Of a stretch of DNA of 21,454 bases, positions 1 to 6,751 are shown one piece after another. The notes beneath the pieces were generated by a model. That model worked only from the letters and a program-made list of their open reading frames with translations, ran no database searches and was not told the origin of the DNA. The stretch lies in the NCBI GenBank assembly GCA_900770835.1, contig CAAGLQ010000310.1, positions 1-21,454 on the forward strand, given 5' to 3'. Each line of letters begins with the position of its first letter. The stretch's first letter is position 1. The translations under genes and the position numbers were made by a program. Origin of the DNA: an uncultured Parabacteroides sp. Lineage in GTDB: Bacteria; Bacteroidota; Bacteroidia; Bacteroidales; Tannerellaceae.

Positions 1-989
1 AACCGGACCTCCACATAGCCGTCGAACCCCTGCGGTTTTAGCTCGTTAAACCTTGGCGATTGAACGAATTGATTCATGGCCCGAGTCAAGGCGGCATGAT
101 CATTTTGCGAGAGCATATTAGGTACTAATAAATTGACAACGACAGCCACCCGTTCATTCGGGTTACTCTCGGCAATCTGGTACAATGCCTCCATGAGAAA
201 TTTCGCAAGGAGCGACTGGTAGATCTTCTGCACAGTCCAGGGCCGAGAGTGTGTTAACGAGGATAAGAAATGGACCTTGACAGCTGGCAGCAATTCTTTG
301 TTCGTATCTGATCTACGCGTGATAAAAAGCAGCGGCGAGGTTGCATTCGGCAGGCAGAAATGAGAACCTTGCGTCTGCTCAATATGGCGATTCCAATAAA
401 ATCTGCTGAGATAGAGATGCGCATCTTCATCCTCTTGATCATATTCTCCTTCCGGAATTCCAAAATGCCGTCGCAGCCCTTCCATAATTAGATGCCGTTG
501 AACCTGCTCTTCATTTCCTAGTGAATGAATGAGCATCTGTGAGGACTCACTTCCAGCGTCAAGCGCCACCATAAAGACCCGCTCTCTCGGGAAAAGATGG
601 AGTGACAAATGCGTGTTCAAACCATCTACCGCGAGCTGGACATCGAAAATAGTTGGCTCAGCCACGTCCCCACCAACCACAACTTGATCTCCTACGGTTT
701 GGATATCCACCCCATCGCATTCTGACACAGACAGGGTCGGTTCGGCCACCTCTGAGGTCTGATACACCACCTGAATCTGCGGGTTGGGTTGTCTCAACAC
801 CTGAACAGCCTGTAAAAAGACTCGTTTGTCATACCTAAAGCCACGATCCGAAACCAGCGTGCTATGTCTATCGAATGACAGCCATTGGGTATGACCATTC
901 GTAGCGATGAGTCCTCGTTGAGATGCCGCGCCAGGTGCGAAGTAGATGTTTCTACCTTCGCTTCCTAAGTGAAGAAAAAGTGTTGCCAT
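1..989 (-). CDS. Putative actin/Hsp70-fold (ASKHA-like) protein, 3'-truncated by window edge
   Basis: The frame is open from an ATG at 989 to the left edge (329 codons and 2 bases), so the C-terminus is missing. I see no signal peptide or membrane segment; it should be cytoplasmic. A unique N-terminal part (about residues 1-130) is followed by VALDAGSESS (residues 141-150), which resembles the phosphate-1 loop (hydrophobic-D-x-G-S/T-x-x-S/T) of actin/Hsp70/sugar-kinase ATPases. A later stretch reads VAVVVNLLVPNM, as strands before an ASKHA loop often do. The assignment rests on these motifs only. The ATG lies 6 bases after the stop of the preceding membrane-protein gene, so the two are co-transcribed. 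It may be the cytoplasmic ATPase partner of the two envelope proteins upstream. It could instead be an unrelated fold with a chance DxGS loop. Confidence 0.65.
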   Translation of the reverse strand, partial: MATLFLHLGSEGRNIYFAPGAASQRGLIATNGHTQWLSFDRHSTLVSDRGFRYDKRVFLQAVQVLRQPNPQIQVVYQTSEVAEPTLSVSECDGVDIQTVGDQVVVGGDVAEPTIFDVQLAVDGLNTHLSLHLFPRERVFMVALDAGSESSQMLIHSLGNEEQVQRHLIMEGLRRHFGIPEGEYDQEDEDAHLYLSRFYWNRHIEQTQGSHFCLPNATSPLLFITRRSDTNKELLPAVKVHFLSSLTHSRPWTVQKIYQSLLAKFLMEALYQIAESNPNERVAVVVNLLVPNMLSQNDHAALTRAMNQFVQSPRFNELKPQGFDGYVEVR

Positions 990-995
990 AATTGA

Positions 996-2000
996 TTAAC
1001 TATTAGATTGTAAATAAATTTCTTTGACACATGGATATCCCGTTTGACGCTCGGGATACAAAACAACCCGCTCCACCCGATAGCTATCGAGCCGCTGGAT
1101 CATCAGCTGGATCTTGCCCAATCCTTTGGAATCGTTTACCTCATCCTCGAACAGGCCATCATAAACAATGCGAAGCGGTTTTTGGAGAAAGAGTGCTTTA
1201 AACTGCCTCGACCCCACCTCGTTTTTGAGTACGTGTTGAATCCATGCCGATTGATCAAAGGTAAACTCCTTCACATTGAAGGAGGAATCTCGCCATCCCT
1301 TCAGCTTTATCTTGCCTGAAATCCGAGGGAACAGGGTATCACCGGCAGCTATCGTTTGTTCCAATCCTTCCTGCCCGATAGAATAGGTAATCTTCGAGAA
1401 GATACTATCCGGCTGTATCACCAGATACCCATCAGTCTGCAGTCTATCCTCAACACGCAGCTCCGGCGGTATTACCTCTGGAGCGTCAGCCTTCGCTTTT
1501 TGCCATTTCTCATCTAACCACGCAATGCCAAAGATGAACATGCAGCAAATAAATATGCCTATCAATTGTCCTATCTCCTTCCAATCCAGTTTTTTCAGCC
1601 ATTGCCAACCCCGACGTACCCATTGGGAGCCCTGCCGGTACACACCGATCTCCTGACCCTCATCCGTATAGAACCAGGTCTCTCCGTTATCTAAGGAGAA
1701 CTCTACGATATCATGCGAGGTAAGCATCTGCTGACGGGACAGGTCATAGACACAAAATGGTTGCAGCTGACTAATGAACTCCTTGATCCGAGGAATATCC
1801 TTTAGCTTTCGCCCCAGTTGATCCACGATATCGTCACCCTTCAAATTGGCTAAAGTGGTGATGATCCGCCCCCATTCCGACCGATAGGCTTGGAACAGCA
1901 GCTCCTGTCCCCTATCGGTATCAGGTACATACAGCACCAGGTTGCGTCCTTCGAAATAGCAGACCCTGGTTTTTCGTTCAAACTTGCCCATAACTGCCAT
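996..2000 (-). CDS. Bitopic membrane protein of unknown function
   Basis: This 334-aa protein belongs to no family I recognise. The N-terminal part (residues 1-142) is hydrophilic and should be cytoplasmic. It ends in a Trp/Lys/Arg-rich stretch (residues 127-141) just before one hydrophobic helix at about 143-161 (core GIFICCMFIFGIAWL). Roughly 170 residues follow and, by the positive-inside rule, should lie in the periplasm. Its ATG shares a base with the TAA of the upstream gene (TAATG), which implies translational coupling. The next gene, the ASKHA-like one, starts 6 bases after its stop. It could link that cytoplasmic protein to the secreted product of the upstream gene. M4 is a possible alternative start. 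Confidence 0.75.
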   Translation of the reverse strand: MAVMGKFERKTRVCYFEGRNLVLYVPDTDRGQELLFQAYRSEWGRIITTLANLKGDDIVDQLGRKLKDIPRIKEFISQLQPFCVYDLSRQQMLTSHDIVEFSLDNGETWFYTDEGQEIGVYRQGSQWVRRGWQWLKKLDWKEIGQLIGIFICCMFIFGIAWLDEKWQKAKADAPEVIPPELRVEDRLQTDGYLVIQPDSIFSKITYSIGQEGLEQTIAAGDTLFPRISGKIKLKGWRDSSFNVKEFTFDQSAWIQHVLKNEVGSRQFKALFLQKPLRIVYDGLFEDEVNDSKGLGKIQLMIQRLDSYRVERVVLYPERQTGYPCVKEIYLQSNS

Positions 2001-3088
2001 TAATTAATTCGTTTCACTTCCACGATATCCCCCAAATAGACACCGATCCGACGATTAGGCTTGATCACCAGGAGAAGTTCCATCCGCTTTCGGTCACGCT
2101 CCCTCCGGATGACCCTGCCCTCTACCCTTTTTGAGGTATCCACATCATACATCACTTGATCATAAACCGCCGAGGTTCGATACAGGAGACTTCCATCCGA
2201 TAACTTTCTCACAAACTGCAACTCAGGAAGCTCATTCACGTTACCGCTGGAAAAACAGCTACTCAACTCATAGACCCGTTTTACGAATGCCCCCTTTCGC
2301 GCCTGAATTTTCAGGTTCTCAAAGTAGGCATAGATCGGCTTTCTGACCCGCCCGCTCCCCTGATAGCCAACAGAGGTAATCATCATACGTGGATCTACCT
2401 CATAATTATAGAAGAGCCCCGGAACAGCCTGTTCGACGATCCGTTCCTTATATTCATCGGGGAGGTTTGTGCTACCCACCTCTGATACGTATTTACAGAA
2501 CAGATCCATTTGGGATTTGAGCAATTTACCCAATCCCGGATAGTTTTTGAAGGCCGACCAGTTCACCCGTTCAGGAAGGCTTACCTCGGCACCTGAGGAA
2601 CTCACTGGGACATACGACACGGTTGAAGCACACTCCATTCGAATGAAAGGCAAGTTACAACCGATCAAGGTGACTGGACGCTGGGGACCGTTATACTTCA
2701 CGACAAAACTGACATCACCTACCCAGATCCTCGATTCATCCCTATCACTACGATACCTTCGGAGCTTTCCCGAGACCCTGTAACACTGAGAGACCATGCC
2801 GTCACCAATAGGAACAAGCCCCTTATACAGGCTGATCTCATGCGTCATGGGAATGCCGTTCAAGTGACGCTTGTACTTCTCCAAGAAGGCCACCAGCGTC
2901 GTACGCTCTCCGTTACCAATGAAGGAGCCACCACCCTTATACTCGTAAGCTATATCGGAAGCATCCTGTTCGTCAATATAGGTGAGTAACGATACAAACC
3001 GGGAGACCGATCGTTTGATCGTGGCCTCCTGGGCCACTGCCCAACTAAGCAAGCAGCAGCCCACACTTAAGAGAAACCACTTTCTCAT
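2000..3088 (-). CDS. Secreted (periplasmic) protein of unknown function
   Basis: The start chosen is the ATG at 3088, because it gives a typical signal peptide: MRKW, a hydrophobic core (FLLSVGCCLLSWAV) and a likely cut after AVAQ. The product is 362 aa. Upstream in-frame TTG starts would bury the signal. After cleavage it is soluble, with no further membrane segment and no lipobox at the cut site. The first part (FVSLLTYIDEQ onwards) loosely recalls small alpha+beta NTF2-like domains, but I cannot support that. The start overlaps the stop of a 42-residue ORF by 4 bases (ATGA) and has no Shine-Dalgarno of its own, so its translation is probably coupled to that leader ORF. Its stop overlaps the start of the membrane protein downstream. 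Confidence 0.75.
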   Translation of the reverse strand: MRKWFLLSVGCCLLSWAVAQEATIKRSVSRFVSLLTYIDEQDASDIAYEYKGGGSFIGNGERTTLVAFLEKYKRHLNGIPMTHEISLYKGLVPIGDGMVSQCYRVSGKLRRYRSDRDESRIWVGDVSFVVKYNGPQRPVTLIGCNLPFIRMECASTVSYVPVSSSGAEVSLPERVNWSAFKNYPGLGKLLKSQMDLFCKYVSEVGSTNLPDEYKERIVEQAVPGLFYNYEVDPRMMITSVGYQGSGRVRKPIYAYFENLKIQARKGAFVKRVYELSSCFSSGNVNELPELQFVRKLSDGSLLYRTSAVYDQVMYDVDTSKRVEGRVIRRERDRKRMELLLVIKPNRRIGVYLGDIVEVKRIN

Positions 3089-3213
3089 GACCGTATAGGT
3101 ATAGGTTGAAGAACACCGATACAATCATGCGGCAAAATCGGGAGAAATAAGCAGCATTGCTCTCCCCACTGTCTCATCCATTCGCAAATGCGATTCATCC
3201 ATACATTTTTCAT
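3085..3213 (-). CDS. Small 42-aa leader ORF coupled to the secreted protein
   Basis: The ORF starts at an ATG at 3213 with one of the best Shine-Dalgarno sites in the window (GAAAGGAG, 3220-3227). It ends in a TGA that overlaps the next ATG as ATGA. The peptide begins MKNVWMNRICEW and is rich in Trp and Cys, with no clear signal peptide or domain. In a genome where most starts lack a Shine-Dalgarno, a strong site plus a 4-base stop/start overlap suggests real translation and coupling to the 362-aa gene, which has no ribosome site of its own. The peptide may have no function beyond coupling. A chance ORF cannot be excluded. Confidence 0.45.
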   Translation of the reverse strand: MKNVWMNRICEWMRQWGEQCCLFLPILPHDCIGVLQPIPIRS

Positions 3214-3244
3214 GATTAACTCCTTTCTTTTGATGATTAAACTT

Positions 3245-3261
3245 TTGAAGGAAGCCTTCAA
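3245..3261. repeat. Perfect 7-bp inverted repeat in the 5' leader
   Basis: TTGAAGG, a 3-base spacer and CCTTCAA form a perfect palindrome about 30 bp upstream of the 42-aa ORF start. No T-run follows on either strand, so it does not look like a terminator. It may be an operator or a small leader hairpin. The 3214-3363 gap is otherwise AT-rich and should hold the minus-strand promoter, but I found no exact TAnnTTTG there. Confidence 0.4.
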
Positions 3262-3363
3262 CCTATATGAATCCACCCACAGAAATATCCCGCTGTTTTT
3301 AGAAGAATCTAGTGTTAAAAAATATAACCCTCAAAAAACCAGATAGATACATTTGAAAATAAT

Positions 3364-4215
3364 TTAGGACACACATAAAATAGCCTGCTGATACAGCGCA
3401 AGCACCCTATCCCGGTAATGACGGATGCACTGGCCAGCCAAGGTTAGTTGTCCGGTTGACACGTCTAATTCACGTGCCAGCAACATGCCCCGATGATAGC
3501 ACGCCTCGTAAAACGCCTCCTCACTTTCGATATATTGATCAAACAGCACTGATTCACTCTTGTCCAACACAAGGCGTGCATTCACAAACCTCCGAAACTC
3601 ATCGATAGCCGAGCGATGCGCTTTGAACTGTGGCGATAATGGCGTAATCTGTCCACGCACCAACTTATCATAATAGCCAATCAGCTCAGCCATACACTGC
3701 GTAGTCCTTATGCGGATGGAGGAACGATAGATGATCCACTCTTGATCCGTAACCATTGGTTTCAGGATAAATGAGCACAACTGATCGAGTGCGTGTTGCA
3801 GTTGGCAGATCGATTCACCAAACATGAAGAAATGATGTTTCTGCCAGTTCTCCGAGAGAAAGAGAGCGGATAACCGATGGATATAGATTCGATAGAAAGC
3901 CACCTCCACCTCCGCCCAAAAGAGCGTGTCCGAGCAACGCCGGGCGTAGCACGTTCTAATCACCCGTTGCACCGTTCGCCGAAACAAACGCCAATCACGT
4001 GTCATCAGATCCGGATCCGTCCGGTAGCATCGCATCTCAATGGCCCAGAAGACATCTCTTGGCCATTCCATGAATTTCCCTTTAGGTAACTGTCCATGGA
4101 TCTCTGTCACCAGATCCCAGCAACGATGTTCGAATAAATCAACGGCGGCGACCCCTCGCTCCCCACGATCGACTGGGGCGGTCATGGTCAGTATCATCTT
4201 AGTGAAGTTATTCAT
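3364..4215 (-). CDS. Cytoplasmic helical protein of unknown function
   Basis: The frame is open up to 4320, but that extension runs through a strong hairpin terminator (4243-4272) and into the preceding gene. The ATG at 4215 (MNNFTKMILTMT) is therefore the likely start, giving 283 aa. The protein has no signal or membrane segment and is rich in Arg, Trp, Phe and Tyr with helical character. The segment EVAFYRIYIHRL (about residues 112-123) matches EVMLTRLYLHRI in the 248-aa protein two genes upstream at 6 of 12 positions, with I/L swaps at others, so the two may be distant paralogs. It lies after the terminator and so may be expressed by read-through or from its own weak promoter. I do not recognise a family. 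Confidence 0.7.
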   Translation of the reverse strand: MNNFTKMILTMTAPVDRGERGVAAVDLFEHRCWDLVTEIHGQLPKGKFMEWPRDVFWAIEMRCYRTDPDLMTRDWRLFRRTVQRVIRTCYARRCSDTLFWAEVEVAFYRIYIHRLSALFLSENWQKHHFFMFGESICQLQHALDQLCSFILKPMVTDQEWIIYRSSIRIRTTQCMAELIGYYDKLVRGQITPLSPQFKAHRSAIDEFRRFVNARLVLDKSESVLFDQYIESEEAFYEACYHRGMLLARELDVSTGQLTLAGQCIRHYRDRVLALYQQAILCVS

Positions 4216-4240
4216 AAGTAAAATAGTTATTTGATTAGAC

Positions 4241-4272
4241 AAAAATGCGTCGTGATCTTTCACGACGCATTT
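4241..4272 (-). terminator. Rho-independent terminator after the 260-aa gene
   Basis: Perfect 13-bp arms (4243-4255 and 4260-4272; core ATGCGTCGTGA) enclose a TCTT loop. Read on the minus strand the hairpin runs into TTTTTG. It sits 26 bases after the stop of the 260-aa gene and before the start of the 283-aa gene, so it splits the minus-strand block into two units. Confidence 0.85.
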
Positions 4273-4298
4273 CACACAACCCATAGAAACCAATCTGG

Positions 4299-5081
4299 TC
4301 AACCCCAGTAGGATTGCCATACCAAACGGTCATTGATCACCTGTCGATCGGTAGCGCCTTTGCGGACCGGATTGTGAGGTAGATACTCCGCCAGATGCAT
4401 CCCATAGAATGAGCGCATCATCTCATACAACCTCATCCAGGCCTCCTTCTCCGTATCCAGGTTGACCTGTGGCACCTCCTTGATGGAAAGCTTCTTGGAG
4501 ATATCTTGTAACTGATCATAATGGTCGCCCAAGTCAAACCAACGACTTACACCCGAATCCCCATCCAGAAGATCGCAAAAGGTCTGCAAGAGGAGCAGAT
4601 CGATTGATTCTTCGCTACATTCCGCCGCTTCCGCTGTAGTCCTGTCATTTGGATAGCAGGCTTTCACGGACCAGCGCCAACGCTCATAAGCGTCTCTGAT
4701 CTGTCTGGACATCGCATAATCGCACAGTTTCAAACGATCATTCACGAAATGGGTGTAAAAACCCATACAAAGGGATGGAGAGGGTTCAGGCACGATCTTT
4801 TTAAAAGCCCGCACACGCTCGTACAACTCCTTGGAACAAAGATCCTCATTGAGTTCCATAGCCATTTGGTCGAGGCTGTCCAATTGAGCCGTTGACAACT
4901 GAACATCCAATGGAAGCTGCTTTATCTTTTGAATATATGCCGTTTCGCAGCTATCACATTCAGCACCATCTGAATCCGGAACAGTGGCAGTGGCATACGC
5001 CTTTTGACCAAAATAACAAGCAATCAACAAAATTGCCAATATAGCATCGATAACGAATAGGCTTTTCACTAAAGTTTTCAT
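4299..5081 (-). CDS. Signal-anchored protein of unknown function, Cys-rich
   Basis: A strong Shine-Dalgarno (AAGGAGG, just upstream of the ATG at 5081) supports this start and a 260-aa product. The N-terminus MKTLVK is followed by a hydrophobic helix (about residues 7-24, FVIDAILAILLIACYFG), either an uncleaved anchor or a signal peptide ending near AYATA. The rest should be periplasmic. It has a CDSC motif near residues 42-45 and several more Cys (CSKEL, SLCMGFY, KLCDY, ACYPN, AECSEE, TFCDLL), which would fit disulfides in the periplasm. It starts 18 bases after the previous stop and is followed by a strong terminator, so it closes the first unit of the block. No family recognised. Confidence 0.72.
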   Translation of the reverse strand: MKTLVKSLFVIDAILAILLIACYFGQKAYATATVPDSDGAECDSCETAYIQKIKQLPLDVQLSTAQLDSLDQMAMELNEDLCSKELYERVRAFKKIVPEPSPSLCMGFYTHFVNDRLKLCDYAMSRQIRDAYERWRWSVKACYPNDRTTAEAAECSEESIDLLLLQTFCDLLDGDSGVSRWFDLGDHYDQLQDISKKLSIKEVPQVNLDTEKEAWMRLYEMMRSFYGMHLAEYLPHNPVRKGATDRQVINDRLVWQSYWG

Positions 5082-5099
5082 TGTCTTGTCCTCCTTATT

Positions 5100-5846
5100 T
5101 TAATCCAAATCCATAATCAATTGCTCACAACTCTCTAAGATCGCCATAAACATCGCGCTCCGAAGACGAGTCGCCGATACGTCGATCTGTGCCACCTCCT
5201 GGCTGGGTAACACCTGTACCAATGCGGCGATATCCTTTTTCAAGCTCAGCCAACGCTGCTCCTCAAAGTTGGTCACCGCATCGAAAGTATGGTCGAAGAG
5301 CGGTCCCGCATAGCGTCTGCAACAACGTTGCTTGATGACAGTATCCTCGGGTAGCGTCTCATCTCCCCAAGACTGATGAAAGAATACCGTCTGCCAGAAT
5401 GCCCCTACCTTTTGATAGAGGTTGCGCTCTAACCGATGCCGGCAATGCTCAGGATCGGCAGGTCCATAGGGCATCAAGAGCAAGTAACCGAATGACAACA
5501 GCTTCTCAAACCATAGTGTGAGCGAGAGAAAGAGTGGTCTAAGGTTAAGAGATGTCGAGGTAATCCGGTGTAAGTAGAGTCGCGTAAGCATCACCTCCGC
5601 GACGTACAACTCAACCTCTTTCGCTCTGCAACCCGATGTCAGTGCATGAAAGACCTGCCCTATGATGTAATAATCGAAGGAGCAAAGACGCTCATCGACC
5701 TCTCTGCAGGCCGTCTCGAGCACTGACCAATCCCAACCGTTACGTTTATATGCCTCATTCATATAATTGATTAACCCCTCCATCGGAGACAAAGGACGAT
5801 AAACCATATCCATACTATTCCGAGTTTTCATGTTTTCTGTTGCCAT
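5100..5846 (-). CDS. Cytoplasmic helical protein of unknown function
   Basis: This 248-aa protein has no signal peptide. A hydrophobic stretch (LFLSLTLWFEKLLSFGYLLLM, about residues 105-125) contains charged residues and is more likely a buried helix than a membrane span. The segment EVMLTRLYLHRI resembles one in the 283-aa protein downstream, so the two may be paralogs. A central Cys pair (QRCCRRY) is notable. It lies 26 bases after the 166-aa gene and 18 bases before the 260-aa gene, so the three form one transcription unit. M6 or a later Met could be the true start, as no Shine-Dalgarno decides it. Confidence 0.7.
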   Translation of the reverse strand: MATENMKTRNSMDMVYRPLSPMEGLINYMNEAYKRNGWDWSVLETACREVDERLCSFDYYIIGQVFHALTSGCRAKEVELYVAEVMLTRLYLHRITSTSLNLRPLFLSLTLWFEKLLSFGYLLLMPYGPADPEHCRHRLERNLYQKVGAFWQTVFFHQSWGDETLPEDTVIKQRCCRRYAGPLFDHTFDAVTNFEEQRWLSLKKDIAALVQVLPSQEVAQIDVSATRLRSAMFMAILESCEQLIMDLD

Positions 5847-5872
5847 AGTGATTACATTTAAAAGATTAGTAC

Positions 5873-6373
5873 TTACTTTCTTATCCCAAATTTGCTATCC
5901 AGAATGTGGGATGGGACATCCCCTTTTTTCTTCACAGCAATAAGCACCCGATATCTGAAGATATTCAGGACATCATACGTTATGAGTACAGAAGGCTGCT
6001 TGCCGACACACATGCTTTCTAATATGACATTAGACCAATGGCGTTCCAAAGATTCCTTCAGATCGTTACGACCCCTCTCTACCGGACAAAGAATCTCAAC
6101 GTAATGCTGATCAACAGACGTCTTTTCCCGCAGATCAACGTCCACCGTGATGTCTGGCCACCCCAACTGCTCGTACAATTGCCGAGAGGCCTCCTCTATC
6201 ACCTGATCAATGCGTGTCAATAGCTCGCCATCAGCAGTACCATAGATAGCCTTACTCATTTGTTGGATATCCGCTATCCATGCATCAAGCGCCTTACGAA
6301 AACGTTCCTCATAGAGTGAACGAGTTTGGGCAGAGGGTCTATCCCCCTCTGCCGGATGAATTGAATCCTGCAT
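5873..6373 (-). CDS. Small cytoplasmic protein of unknown function
   Basis: The 166-aa product has no signal or membrane segment. The N-terminal half (about residues 20-75) is charged and helical. The C-terminal half looks alpha/beta, with VDVDLREKTSVDQHYVEI and a hydrophobic strand pair near YRVLIAVKKKG. It is the first gene of the minus-strand unit and is preceded at 37 bases by a long RNA-like hairpin (6410-6464). It is followed at 26 bases by the 248-aa gene. No family recognised; the name is only a description. Confidence 0.68.
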   Translation of the reverse strand: MQDSIHPAEGDRPSAQTRSLYEERFRKALDAWIADIQQMSKAIYGTADGELLTRIDQVIEEASRQLYEQLGWPDITVDVDLREKTSVDQHYVEILCPVERGRNDLKESLERHWSNVILESMCVGKQPSVLITYDVLNIFRYRVLIAVKKKGDVPSHILDSKFGIRK

Positions 6374-6401
6374 ACGCTAAAAAAATTAGAATGGAAAGAA
6401 T

Positions 6402-6464
6402 AGTGGTGAATAACCCATAGCAGACCGTCTCCCACCACTTTTGGAGCGGCCTGCTATAGGTTAT
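6402..6464 (-). ncRNA. Long leader hairpin with loop complementary to its flank
   Basis: Arms 6410-6427 and 6447-6464 (18 bp) pair perfectly except at two places. On the minus-strand RNA both are G-U wobbles; on the plus strand both are A-C mismatches, so the structure favours minus-strand RNA. Four more pairs (CTCC/GGAG) extend the stem. The loop AGTGGTG (6433-6439 complement) is also complementary to CACCACT just outside the stem (6402-6408 complement). No T-run directly follows, so a plain terminator is less likely. It lies in the leader of the 166-aa gene and may be a regulatory leader, a processing site or a repeat element. The rest of 6374-6751 has no gene: an AT-rich stretch and the terminator at 6672-6704. 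Confidence 0.5.
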
Positions 6465-6671
6465 GAATCCAACCGGCGAAAAATCCTCGATTTTGAAGAT
6501 TAAAATATGTTAAAAGTTTACGCTCATTGCTATAGGATCTTTCATAATAGGTAAGGTACTCAAATTCTGACCATAAACAACAAATAAAGAAGACAGTAAT
6601 TGAATGAGTCTATTGAGCAATCACGATTAGCGCCATATAATTTCATTGTAAAAAACAGAGAATTGAATCTA

Positions 6672-6704
6672 AACAGCCAACGCTATGAAAAAGCGCTGGC
6701 TGTT
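6672..6704 (-). terminator. Terminator of the fimbrillin-like gene
   Basis: Arms of 13 bp (AACAGCCAACGCT and AGCGCTGGCTGTT) with one position that is G-U on the minus-strand RNA and A-C on the plus strand enclose a 7-base loop. A short U-rich tail follows on the minus strand (CTGTTTAG). It lies about 48 bases after the stop of the fimbrillin-like gene. Confidence 0.7.
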
Positions 6705-6751
6705 ATAACAACAAAAGGTCATAAAGAGATTTATTCCCTTGCGGGAGGACA

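Noticed and set aside
3092..3115. GGTATA at 3109 as a fourth copy of the shared element
   Set aside because: No TGTTTAC lies 15 bases upstream, and no plus-strand gene follows.
4216..4320. N-terminal extension of the 283-aa gene to an ATG at 4320
   Set aside because: It would cross a perfect hairpin terminator and overlap the previous gene.
6402..6464. H-type pseudoknot formed by the leader hairpin
   Set aside because: A one-nucleotide linker cannot span a 22-bp stem, so the loop-tail pairing cannot coexist with the full stem in one molecule.
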